64,000 bases of DNA, from NCBI RefSeq assembly GCF_027744825.2, contig NC_071334.1:28535937-28599936 (forward strand), given 5' to 3'. Under the pieces are notes generated by a model, which had not been told where the DNA came from, made no database searches, and worked only from the letters and a program-made list of their open reading frames with translations. Positions within the stretch are counted from its first letter, which is position 1. Each line of letters opens with the position of its first letter. The stretch is from Synchiropus splendidus (Eukaryota; Chordata; Actinopteri; Syngnathiformes; Callionymidae). Made by a program: the position numbers and the translations under genes. Below are positions 28,167 through 39,200 of this stretch, piece by piece.

Positions 28167-29722
28167 ATGGCGAGAAACTCTCTTTACGACTTCTCTGCAG
28201 AGACTTTAGATGGAGAGACAGTTTCACTCAGTAAGTTTAGGGGCAAAGTAGTTTTGATTGTGAATGTCGCCACTTTCTGAGGGTCGACCATCGAGGAGGT
28301 AAGACGCTGGAGCTCTGATAAAGGTTTTCATAGTTTTGTCAAATGTTAAATCTTTTGTTTTTTAGTACCACCGACTGAATGCACTGATGGAAATGTTCGG
28401 TGACCGCAACTTCACTGTCCTGGGCTTCTCCTGCAACCAATTTGGACTCCAGGCTCCCGGTCAGTATGACTTCATCTGGAATTGAATGATAATGTTTTGG
28501 TATTTTTTAAACCAAATAAGCTCAATAAACAGAACTAATTATTGGCAGTTTGCGTATTGCAATTGACTGGTTGCTTTTGTCTATTAAAGTAAATCAACTC
28601 ACATTGAAATATTGTTGCACAGGTCACATTTTATTAACTAGAAAGGCACTGGGGCAGTGCAGACCTCCGGCAATGACTCCTGTCATATTTTACCCAATTA
28701 TATTTCCCGACATTAATTTTACCTATATAATTTTGTATAAAATATAGAATGAACGCAGTCAGACAGGCAGTGGCAATAGCATTACAAAGCTCACTGGATG
28801 CGAGGAAGATGCACGTTAAAAATGTTTCTTTTTTGTTCATTTATTGTCTTTACGAACCTACGATTACACATTTGACCAAATTTTCTCGAAATGTCACCTT
28901 GTGTTTTTAGCTTGCTTTTAACATGTATGTCACCTAAATTGAAGCAGAAACTCCTTTTCAAAAACACTGGTAAAAAGGGGAAAAATAGATGACGGTGTAA
29001 TTGTATTTTTTACATTTAAGTGTCCAACTCATTCTTCCTGATAAAGAAGCCAGAGTGATGCTGAAGTAAATAGTAGTGGGATTGCTTTTGCTTAAGCAAT
29101 TGAATGGAGAAAAAGTTACAAAACAGCCCAACAAGTGAGGTTTCATAGTCAAGTTTTAAATACAGCTTTGTTTGTCGTCAGCCTTTTTCCTGTTTATTTA
29201 CTTGTTTACTTATTTATTTTATCCAGAGGACAATCAGGAAACCCTGAATATCCTGAAGTACGTGAGACCTGGGAGTGGATTTGTGCCAAAGTTTCCTGTC
29301 TTTGGTAAAGTGGAAGTGAACGGATTGAACGAAGACCCACTTTTCACCTACCTGAAGGTATGACGTAAGGTTTTTCCACATGTTGCAGATCAATAACATT
29401 TTGAACCACGGTTTACTTAACAGGACGTGTTGCCATTTGTGAACCCAGTTATCGGAGAAACGAAGAAATTGTATTGGTCACCCATCCAAGTCAACGATAT
29501 ACGATGGAATTTTGAGAAATTTCTTATCGCTGGAGATGGCAGTCCATTCCGACGGTAAATTAGAAGAGTGCAGTTCACAGTTTATGCACATCTATTTCTT
29601 AAAATCCCTGAGTGTAGCCAGGTTTTATTTTCAGGATCTGACAAGTTTCTTCTCTTTTCTGCAGGTATGATCTTCACTGTCCTATAGAGAAAGTTGAGGA
29701 GGACATAGCAGGACTTATTTAG
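28167..29722 (+). CDS. Selenocysteine glutathione peroxidase (cytosolic type)
   Basis: The enzyme reduces hydrogen peroxide and organic hydroperoxides with glutathione. Coding exons are 28167-28298, 28366-28459, 29227-29357, 29424-29554 and 29665-29722, giving 181 residues. Codon 38 is TGA, in the context NVATF-U-GST, exactly where the family's catalytic selenocysteine sits. The other catalytic residues are present: Gln69 in CNQFG, and Trp147 and Asn148 in RWNFEKF. The ATG (AACATGG) has a good Kozak context and no signal peptide follows, so the product should be cytosolic. The KYVRPGSGFVPKF and DIRWNFEKFL blocks look closer to GPX3/5/6 than to GPX1/2, although those are secreted and this is not. 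Teleosts have extra gpx paralogues, so I leave the symbol open. A SECIS element follows the stop and an AATAAA signal is at 29907-29912. Confidence 0.92.
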
Positions 29723-29749
29723 CGAATCTCTTCAGTTCACCTCCAGTGG

Positions 29750-29805
29750 GACAGTGACGACCCCTCAGTAAATGCATTCAAGCCGCTGAGCTGGGTCTGA
29801 TGGGA
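29750..29805 (+). promoter_or_regulatory. SECIS element of the glutathione peroxidase mRNA
   Basis: In the 3' UTR, 31 bases after the stop, the core quartet strands GTGA (29754-29757) and TGAT (29798-29801) flank a helix in which GACCC and CTCAG (29759-29768, one C shared) pair with CTGAG (29786-29790) and GGGTC (29793-29797). The 17-base apical loop carries the expected AA (TAAATGC). This is the fold recognised by SECIS-binding protein 2 for selenocysteine insertion and explains the in-frame TGA. The fold was made by eye; minor pairing details could shift. Confidence 0.8.
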
Positions 29806-29906
29806 AGAGAAGAAGAACTCAGAACTTCTGTGCATTCGTTCTGAGAACATTTCCCTTTCTCTGCTGGAGTGTTTTTCTACGAGATTCATTTTAAAATTTA
29901 TGGATT

Positions 29907-29912
29907 AATAAA
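29907..29912 (+). terminator. Polyadenylation signal of the GPx gene
   Basis: AATAAA lies 185 bases after the stop codon, downstream of the SECIS element, and is followed by a T/GT-rich stretch (TTTGGTGGTTTCATTG). Beyond it, 29940-30500 is AT-rich with nothing recognisable up to the ndufb8 promoter. Confidence 0.65.
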
Positions 29913-30510
29913 TAATTCTGCTGCTGATATTTGGTGGTTTCATTGTACAAACAAATGTGACCAGAAACATGCTAGTGATTTATCAATTGAATTGTTTTTT
30001 GGTTTACATGTATATTTTGTTATATTTTATTGAATGTGATATGGTTTTATTAACACGCCTTACCACCCACAAAAAACAAATTTAATTTTCTAAAGTTTTT
30101 AGAAAAGAAAAGACGAAACGTCATTGAGTCGTTTTCAATTTTTAAGCAGATAAATACCGGAATAACTGAGTAAATGTATTTTATTTCACTACGCATAGAC
30201 ATCAACATTTTAAGTTTTAAAAATGAATCACTAAAAGATTAGTCATACTGAGAGTAAATATATTATTATCTATAACGGTTTATGTTAAGTGGATAAGTAA
30301 TATTAATAAAACAAAATAATAAAAAACACTTTATTATCATTTATAATTATCAATATGATAACCATACACACAAGATATATCACATGTCTTACAATTATGA
30401 ATGTTTTGCTGTTTGAAATGTTGAGTTGTAGGATTTAGGATCAAATTGTATTCATAAATGTGCTTTTTAAATAGTTCAGTGTCCCGGTGGATGGCTCGTA
30501 CTCTCACTTG

Positions 30511-30520
30511 ACGCATGCGT
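30511..30520. promoter_or_regulatory. NRF-1-like palindrome in the ndufb8 promoter
   Basis: ACGCATGCGT is a perfect 10-base palindrome 36 bases before the ndufb8 ATG. It is one step from the NRF-1 consensus (GCGCATGCGC), and NRF-1 is known to control many respiratory-chain genes. The assignment rests on this motif and position only. Confidence 0.45.
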
Positions 30521-30555
30521 ACTTCGTGCCCCGTCTTACTGCTTGGCAAGTAAAC

Positions 30556-32132
30556 ATGGCCGGTGTTGGCTTCAGAAGACTGGCTGAAGCTCTTGTCAGG
30601 GGCCGAAGGACTGGCGTACCAGCCCTATTGTCCTCATCGAGAGCAGGTTAGTCGTTCGGCAATATAGTCTCGTGCTGCACAACACATTTATAAGTCTGTG
30701 CGTGCTTGTTTCTAAGCTCTAGAAGTCTATATCGACGTAACCTTGACATGCTAACATTAGCCGTAGCTAGTGTTGCGGTTGTTGTGAATGGAAGCGGACG
30801 TCATTTCATCTCTTTGCCTGTTTCTTTACTGATTTTCAGCATCTGGCGGTAGTGGCGATGTGCTTGGCCCGTTTCCCAAGACTTCGGAGGAGAGAGCTGC
30901 CGCAGCCAAGAAGTACAACATGAGAGTTGAGGACTACAAGCCCTATCCCGACAATGGAGAAGGGTAAGATTCGGGTTGGACCGTTGACGCCACCTGATGT
31001 TTGTGTCATGCGTTCGCCCAAAGCGTGGTACCATCAAATCAATTCTAAAAAGGTTACAATTTTTTCTTGATTTGCAGCTACGGAGATTATCCAATGCTTC
31101 CAAATCGATCGCAACACGAGCGGGACCCTTGGTACCAATGGGACCACCCTGATCTGAGGAGGAACTGGGGAGAGCCGGTAAGATTAAAAGCAACCTTACC
31201 TTTACCACGAGTTTGAAGTGATCCATCCTCTTTTTGTGTGCATTTTCTATGTCCCGTTTTTGCTTGCATGGATTTTATCTAGGCTTTCTGATCTTCACCA
31301 ATGATCAAAAATAAGGCTGCATAAGAAAAGTGTCAAGAAATCTGGTTTTAAGGATTAACACAGCATCTTGGTTTAACCAATCAACGGAATTGTCACTTTA
31401 ATAGTTGAATGATGATGAAGTGCTGCTTCCATAGTTGAGTGTTATATTCATCATTTACTTCCTCAGAATTATTCTCTGTGGCAGATACGCAGATTTTGCA
31501 AGTAGGATTTAATGAATCAAACTATTTCGGTTACTTGGATTATGTGTTCCAATCACCATCCAAGAACATGCAGAGATTTATTTGTGACTGTCAATTTTAC
31601 CTGTGTTGGTGAGCTGTTATGTCGACACAATACCTGGGCTCTCCGGTCCTCAAAGTTCCGGGGTGGTGCAGATTTTTTGTTTCAACTGATCAAGCACCCA
31701 TAGACCTAAATCTAATAACATAAGCTTTTGTTCATTCTTCGTCTGCCTCCATCAAGTTTTATTCCTCTTCTATTCTAGATGCACTTTGATTTCGACATGT
31801 ACATCAGGAACCGTGTGGACACGTCCCCCACCCCGATTGACTGGAAAAGCATGAGAAACCAATTTCTTGGTTTTATGGGCTTCATGCTTTTAATGTTCTG
31901 CCTTGGTGAGGCGTTTCCATCCTATCAGCCCGTGGTAAGTAGCAGTTGGCCATCAAGCAAAAATCATTTTTGCCTTCGTTTTGCCACCATTATTTCATCG
32001 TACAATAATTAATTCTGGTCTGATCTATTCACATTCCAGGCACCAAAACAGTATCCCTACAACAACCTTTACTTGGAAAGAGGAGGAGATCCTGATAAAG
32101 AGCCAGAGGAAGTGAAGAATTATGAAATCTAG
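30556..32132 (+). CDS. ndufb8: NADH:ubiquinone oxidoreductase subunit B8 (complex I)
   Basis: This is an accessory subunit of mitochondrial complex I, in the membrane arm at the inner membrane. Coding exons are 30556-30646, 30840-30963, 31078-31177, 31779-31934 and 32040-32132, giving 187 residues (human 186). The N-terminus ([20 protein letters not shown]) is basic and fits a mitochondrial presequence. The matrix/intermembrane part has the family block [22 protein letters not shown] and [20 protein letters not shown], here around residues 55-105. A single membrane helix is at about 134-148 ([15 protein letters not shown]), followed by a short charged tail ending NYEI. It lies head-to-tail between the GPx gene and sec31b; ndufb8 next to sec31b is the arrangement also seen in mammals. 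Confidence 0.94.
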
Positions 32133-32168
32133 ATGATTCTGGTTGTGTATGTGTACATATTTCTGTCT

Positions 32169-32174
32169 AATAAA
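32169..32174 (+). terminator. Polyadenylation signal of ndufb8
   Basis: AATAAA lies 36 bases after the stop codon, giving an unusually short 3' UTR, followed by GT-rich sequence (TTGTTGTGCGTGTTGC). The stretch from here to 33273 contains a presumed sec31b promoter and 5' UTR, which I cannot delimit; the GC-richer part near 32680-32740 is a candidate. Confidence 0.75.
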
Positions 32175-33273
32175 GACCTATGTTGAAATTGTTGTGCGTG
32201 TTGCTTGAGAAAAGATTTCGCATTTCAGCTGTGACCACGTTTAAACACAAAATGTGAGTTGGATTGTAGCTGTCGTTTAAAGGTGATATATTTGTTGTGA
32301 TTATGGTCAAGCAAAAGTTGACAACATTTCTGTATCAAGTATTTTATGGCTAATTTGATATAGGAAAAATGTGATTATATATTATATATATAGAAAGATA
32401 GATGGATATATTCCCTGTAAATTTGCCTTCACATGTTGGATTTGAAGTACAATGTACTACTGATAACCAACTGACGGAATCCAGTGAGGTACGTCCTCAA
32501 ATATTTCTCTACACTCCACACACTTTTCTTGACAGTGATTGTTGTGCCATCGTCCACGAGGATGAGCACTATATTTGCTTGCAAATACAAATGCAATTTT
32601 CTGCAGATTTATCAAACATTGTCAAGGGCTTGACGGATGTTTCCATACTAAGCATCTTGGTACGTCTCATCCGCAATCATTTTGGGAGGGAGCCTGTTGC
32701 ATCATGGGAACTGCGGTGTTCCTCCTCGGCCCCCGTAGCTGAGTGACAACACATCACAGCACTTTGGTCTGAATCCTGTGGCTAATCTGTTAGCCTGGTT
32801 GTTAAGTTGCTAACCCTCCTGGAGGTGGATGCAGACTGGCATATAGGTAGTTTTTGTCAAATTGTCCCTGCTTCATTTGAACTATTAAGTAATATGTGAA
32901 TCCCATGCAGTTGGTTTGCGGGGTTTCGGAGGGAAGGGTGGTGGCTTGTCGCTGGCTTGTAGTAGCAGCAGCGTCAGCTCTTTGGAATAAACTAGTTTAA
33001 TCTCATGTTTTGCTTCGCGGTCGACCGATTTTGCATGCTGTTTTTTGTATGTTTTGGGCTCCCGATTTTAATGCGACGTGTTGTGTTTGCTAACCATAAC
33101 TTGACAGCACCATGTTGATTTCGGGTTTTAGCTGTTCAGCAATGTAAACGGCATCTGAAGACTGTATCAGGACATGGTGTCGACTCGCATTTTTGGGATT
33201 TAATTCATGACTGTTACCACATGTGAATTTATTACCGTTGTCAAGGATTAGAGCTGAATACCGGTAGCGGAAG

Positions 33274-36200
33274 ATGAGGCTGAAGGAGATTCAGAGGACC
33301 GCCCAGCAGGCGTGGAGTCCAGCCGGACACCATCCCATCTACCTGGCCTTAGGTACCTATCATCTCCTCCGTCGTGTGACTGTTGTACTCATGTGTTTCT
33401 CCCCCCCAACTTCCTTGCACCAGTGAGCAGAGCTCAGACGTGCCTTGATGTGTCCTCGTTTTTTGACAGGAACCTCAGCCCAGCAGCTGGATGCCTCGTT
33501 CAACACCACAGCAGCTCTAGAAATATTTGAAATGGATTTTGCTGATCCATCTCTGGATATGCACCTTAAAGGCTCACTACCTATTACAAACAGGTAACTG
33601 TGAGAACTTGTTCAGTTGTGGACTATATTTAAGTGAAACTTTAAACAAATTGTTTATTTAAATGCTACACATTTAAATCAACTGTTTTTGCTTCCATCAT
33701 AGTCTGTATCTTCATTGAGTTGAGATGATACATTGGGGTGTCTACCATTGCAATCTCTTGTAGTTTTAAAATGTAGCATCCCCCATAACAGTTTAGCATC
33801 GCTCTATCGATTGATCGATTGACATTATTTCTCCCTAAAATGACGTCATTTTACCCACAACTGATTCTTGTTGTGATCTTGGACAGGTTGCACAGTGTAG
33901 TCTGGGTGAGTTTTGGAATGGGCGATGACGGTTCAGGTGGAAGGCTGGTTGCTGGTAGTGAGAATGGTGTGCTAACTGTCTACAATCCTGAGGCCATATT
34001 AAGCTCAGCAGCTGATGCTGTAGTGGGACATTCTGACAAACACACAGGGCCTGTTCGTGCACTGGACTTCAATCCTTTTCAGGTTAGTATTACCATTTGA
34101 AAGGTTAAATGTCAACATGAAATTTCCAGAGTGTGGGATACAATTAATGTTTTTTGTCTTCGTTTTTCCAATAGAGTAATCTCCTTGCATCAGGTGCAAA
34201 TGATTCAGAGATTTACATCTGGGATCTGAACAACTTTAGCAGCCCTATGACTCCTGGGGCCAAAACCCAGGTGAGTTGTGCATTTCTCCACGCTACATCT
34301 GATTTAATTGCCCTATGTCAACAGTGCTTTCATACTCGACTTCTCCTTTCAGCCTGCTGAAGATGTCAGTGTGGTCTCATGGAATCGGCAGGTCCAACAC
34401 ATCATGGCCTCGGCTACTCCCAGTGGAAAAGCGGTTGTGTGGGATCTCAGAAAGAACGAGCCTATTATCAAGATCAGCGACCACAGTAACAGGGTATGTC
34501 GAGTTGTTTAGTTCAATTGTAGAGGTAAATTGTAAATGTGATTCTGTGAAGAATTACTGAAACAAAAACAAGAGCTACGACATTTTACTTGGTGTGCTTG
34601 TTCAGCTTGAAAGCATCGCATATGCATACTATGCAGGCGTATGCTGGGATGGTTGGTGATCATAAAGGATTACCTCATTGATGCGTCTATTTACATTTTG
34701 AGTTTAGATGCACTGTTCAGGAATGCTGTGGCATCCTGAGGTGGCCACCCAGCTGGTTTTGGCCTCCGAGGACGACCGCCTGCCCGTCATCCAGATGTGG
34801 GATCTTCGCTTTGCCACCTCACCTCTGAAAGTCCTAGAGAATCACACAAGGTAAACATCTTATAAATTCACATTGAGATTTCTTTTTGTCTTGGCCAAGT
34901 CATCCGAATGCAACTAAACATGTCTTCTTTCAGGGGGATTCTGTCAATATCATGGAGCCAGGCTGATCCTGAGCTCCTGCTTAGTAGCGCCAAAGACAAC
35001 CGGATCCTCTGCTGGAATCCAAACACTGGAGAAGTATGAAAAACGGATTTGTCTTTCTGTAATACGGCAAGCAATTTGGATTTGTCTTCTGTTAAATAGC
35101 GATTTAATCATCTTTTAGGTTATTTACGAGCTTCCCACGACGAATCAGTGGTGTTTCGACATCCAGTGGTGTCCAAGAAACCCTGCTCTGCTTTCTGCTG
35201 CCTCTTTTGATGGCAGAATCAGTGTCTACTCTGTGATGGGAGGAAGCTTAAAGGCTCAGCAGCAGAGCACCGTGGATAAGGTAAATACATTCACTCCTTG
35301 TCCAGCATGTGGTGCAGTTGTGTTGCGAACACCATGAGCAGTTCTATAAGATAGTTAGTTAACGTTCTAACGTTTGACGTTAAACAGATTTCCTCCTCGT
35401 TTGACACGATGGATCCCTTTGGAACAGGACAAGTGCTTCCACCCCTGCAGGTTCCTCAACCAACAGTACAGGAAACAGTCATTCCTCCTCTGAAGAAACC
35501 TCCAAAGTGGGTGCGCAGACCAGTGGGAGCTTCATTTGCTGTAAGTTTTGCTCAAAATGTCTCTTCAATCAAGTTGTTGTTAAAAGTGTCCGGGCTCTGA
35601 TTTGAAGTGTCGTCTCTCAGTTTGGTGGGAAGCTGATAACCTTTGAGAATACCAAACAGCAACCTGTGCAGAGCCCCCAGCCCGTCCCCAGACAAGTGTT
35701 TGTGAGCCAGGTTTCCACAGAGACAGAATTCCTCCAGCGCTCAAAGGAGCTTCAGGTAGCACTGCAGTCAGGTTCATTTAATGACTACTGCCAGGGCAAG
35801 ATTCAGACAGCCAAGTCTGACGCCGAACAGGACATCTGGAAGTTCTTGCTGGTAAGTCACCTTGATGTTAATAGATGGAATAATGCTGATGTGTTTAATC
35901 CAATTCCCCCATTGTGTTTTTCATTCTTTTTTTGCAGGTGAATTTTGAGGATGAAGCACGGATTAAATTCCTGAAGCTTTTGGGTTTCAGTAAAGATGAA
36001 TTGGAGAGAAAGGTTTGACTTTGATAATTATTGCGTGTCCTGTTTTGGGGAGTCTGATTACTGAGCTTTCATTTCACTGACTCTTTAGATTTCAAAATGT
36101 TTGGGGAAAAACTGCCAGTCCAATGGGCATGCTGTCGATGCTGAAGACTTGGCCAAAAAGATGTTGCAGCTCTCAGCTGAGGTTAGTGGGTCTAAGGTTC

Positions 36201-39200
36201 TTCTGTATAATGTGAGAACTGTTAGAAACCCAACTAGTCCTTATGCATAATTTACAGTGTTCAAGCACAGTAATGTTGGCGATGTTGGCTTTTAATAATT
36301 TGTAAATAAAAAAGTATGTATGTTATTTGTGTTTGTATTTTCTTGATGAAGTTACATTATCTTAAAAGTGAGTATATCTAAAAATAATAATAAATAAATA
36401 AAATAAATTAATGAATAAAATAAAATAAAACTAGCATCTTCATACAGACCAGTCAAAAAAGTACTATAAAAAATGAAGTTGGATATTAGGCTGGATGAGT
36501 GCTGTGAACTCGCTCTATCAGAAAATGTGATAGAAAATCACAGAGACATACTGGCTTTGTGTTTCATTATTGGTGTATTGAGTCCTTGTTTATACTTTCA
36601 CTCTACAGAGGTCTGAAGAATCATCTGCTGTTGCCGACGTCAGAACATCTGGATCAGTTTCGCCAGCAGATTTCTTCAATCAGACCTCAAAAGAAAACTT
36701 CCAGATCCCTGTGTCCTGCGGTAAATACACACCCCCTGTTACAAGTGCTCTTCACCCGTGGCTATAGGCATGAGTTTGCTTTTACTCCTGTAGACACAGA
36801 CGGGCTGATAAGTCAGGCCTTGCTAGTGGGAAACTTTGAAGGGGCAGTAGAGTTGTGCTTGAACGACGGGCGATATGCTGAGGCCATCCTGTTGTCCATC
36901 AGTGGAGGAGAAGATCTGCTGAAGAAGACTCAGCAGAAATACCTCAGCAAACACAAGAACAGTATCTCCATGGTGAGGATGAAGTTAAAAATATTTTGTG
37001 TTACATCCATTATTTAAAAAATTCATATGTTAAAACAGACTTCTCTCTCAGGCTTGTGTCGCTACTCTATTGATAAATTTGTTTTTGTCCTCCTTCAGCT
37101 GATCTCCTCAGTGGTGACCCAGAATTGGAGGGACATTGTACAAAGCTGTGAGCTGGACAACTGGAAAGAAGCTCTGGCTGCTTTGCTGACCTACGCTCAC
37201 CCTGAAGACTTTGCCCGTCTGTGTGGTAGGTTTCTTTCCCTACAGGGGACTGGTGGAGTCTAAGCTCCTGTCATTTCTCTCAACCTCCCCGCTGCTCATT
37301 GACAGATACTCTGGGAGGGCGGCTGGAGTGTGAAGGGACGGAGAAACGCTGCCTACAGGCCTGTCTTTGCTACATCTGCTCCGGGAACATTGAGAAGCTG
37401 GTGGAGTGTTGGGCTCAGCACAGAGACACCTCTTCACCACTGGGACTGGAGGTATTATCCTTCCTAATGCCCATCATTGATTTTGTTTCTTATCTAATCT
37501 TTGTCCTCCAGGATCTGGTAGAAAAAGTAATGATGCTGCGTAAGTCTATCGAACGGCTCCGCAACAGCGAGGTGGCAGTGCAGAGCCCCATCTTGGCAGA
37601 GAAGCTAACCTGCTATGCTGGCATCCTGGCAGCAGAGGGCAGTCTAGCAACTGCAATGACCTATCTGCCAGAGAACTCAGACCAGGTGAGTGATATCTGT
37701 AAAGTCATGTTTAGGAATGATGAGCGACTTCACTGGTGTTTTCTCGCCACAGCCTGCAATCATGATGCTGAGGAACCGACTGTTCCACGCTCAGGGAGAA
37801 GGCCAACAGAACTCTTCGAACAGAACCAGCGGCCCTGCAGCTAAACCCGCTCCCTCTGCCCAACCTCCTGCCCCGAAAGCCCAAATAATGGTACAACAGT
37901 GACACCTTCAATGTTTGTTCATATAAGAGCTATTTTTTCTGGTTTGGAATGCTGTCCCATAAGAGGTTGTTTGTTAGGTTCATTTTACCATTTATAAAAT
38001 ATAGATTTTCTTTATCTATCTGAAATGTTTTGTTTTTTTTCGTCCAATAAACAGAGTCAGTACCAGCCTTCTGCCCCTCCGGCTCCACAGCAGCCTCCTC
38101 TCCCTACCCTTTTCAACCCACAGGCTGTCCCACCTAGCAGCATACCTGGTCTGCCGCCTCAGCCTCATATACCGCAGCCCAGTGCAGCCCGCCCTGTCAT
38201 GAGGCCACCGTACCCCCAACAACCCAGTCCTGCTGCAGGTTTGACTCACCGTTGTTTTTGCTTTTCCAAATTATAGATCAGTTCTTAAATCATTCCAAAT
38301 TACCGTAATTTTTGTACTATAAACCGCTACTTTTTTCTTGCGTTTGAACCCTGGGTTTATGCCATGTGGCTAATAAAGAGAGTCATGCTGCCCAAATATT
38401 GAGCCTCATCACATTAAACCGATGAAATCGCAGGCGTTTATTTACATTAATGTGCTTAAAATTAGCTGTTTTCGCCTGCGTGCCTGCAGCTCTGTTGACA
38501 GAGCCATTGTCCTGGACGACCAGAGACAAGAAGAAGCAGCTGAGACCAGCTGTGGCACTTCGGACACGCAGACGAAAGCAACACATTTTGAGCGCTTTAA
38601 TGTAAATAAAAGATACAAGTTCATTATTCACGTTCAGAACATTGTCCAATTTGTTTCATGGGTCAGTCTCAATGCTGGACCATTTTTTTTTACCTTTCGA
38701 AATGGTGCAGACAGCACTACTGAACCCGCGGCTTATAGACCGGTGTGGCTTATGTATGAACAATATCTCTTTTCCTTTTCTTTTTTTTAAACATATTGTA
38801 TTGTTGTTTTTTGTTGTTTTTTGTAGTATACAGAATAGCAAGTCATAATATCAAGACCATGAGATGAATTCTGCCAAATAATAGAGCAGAAAAAAACACG
38901 AAACAACACAAACAAAAACATACCACAAACCATCCCTCTCCCCTCTTATGGTACATTCAAAATTAAGACCAACGAGAGCATTGAGACGACAAAGGCACAT
39001 GGTGTTTAAGCAAAAAGAAGCAAGATTAATGATCATGCAAATATGCATAACAGTAGAGAAAAAAAGTTAAACTCTTTAAGTTAGTGGGAGTGGCTGATAT
39101 TCCCTTGTGCTCTATAGTCCTTTGCAATAAATGTTTTGTATACAATCAAACAGTTCTTAACTGCTCTGAGTTAATATGAGTGTAATAAAGTGGAGACCAT

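Noticed and set aside
28278..28280. In-frame TGA in the glutathione peroxidase exon 1 as evidence of a pseudogene
   Set aside because: It sits at the catalytic selenocysteine position, all splice sites and the rest of the frame are intact, and a SECIS fold follows the stop.
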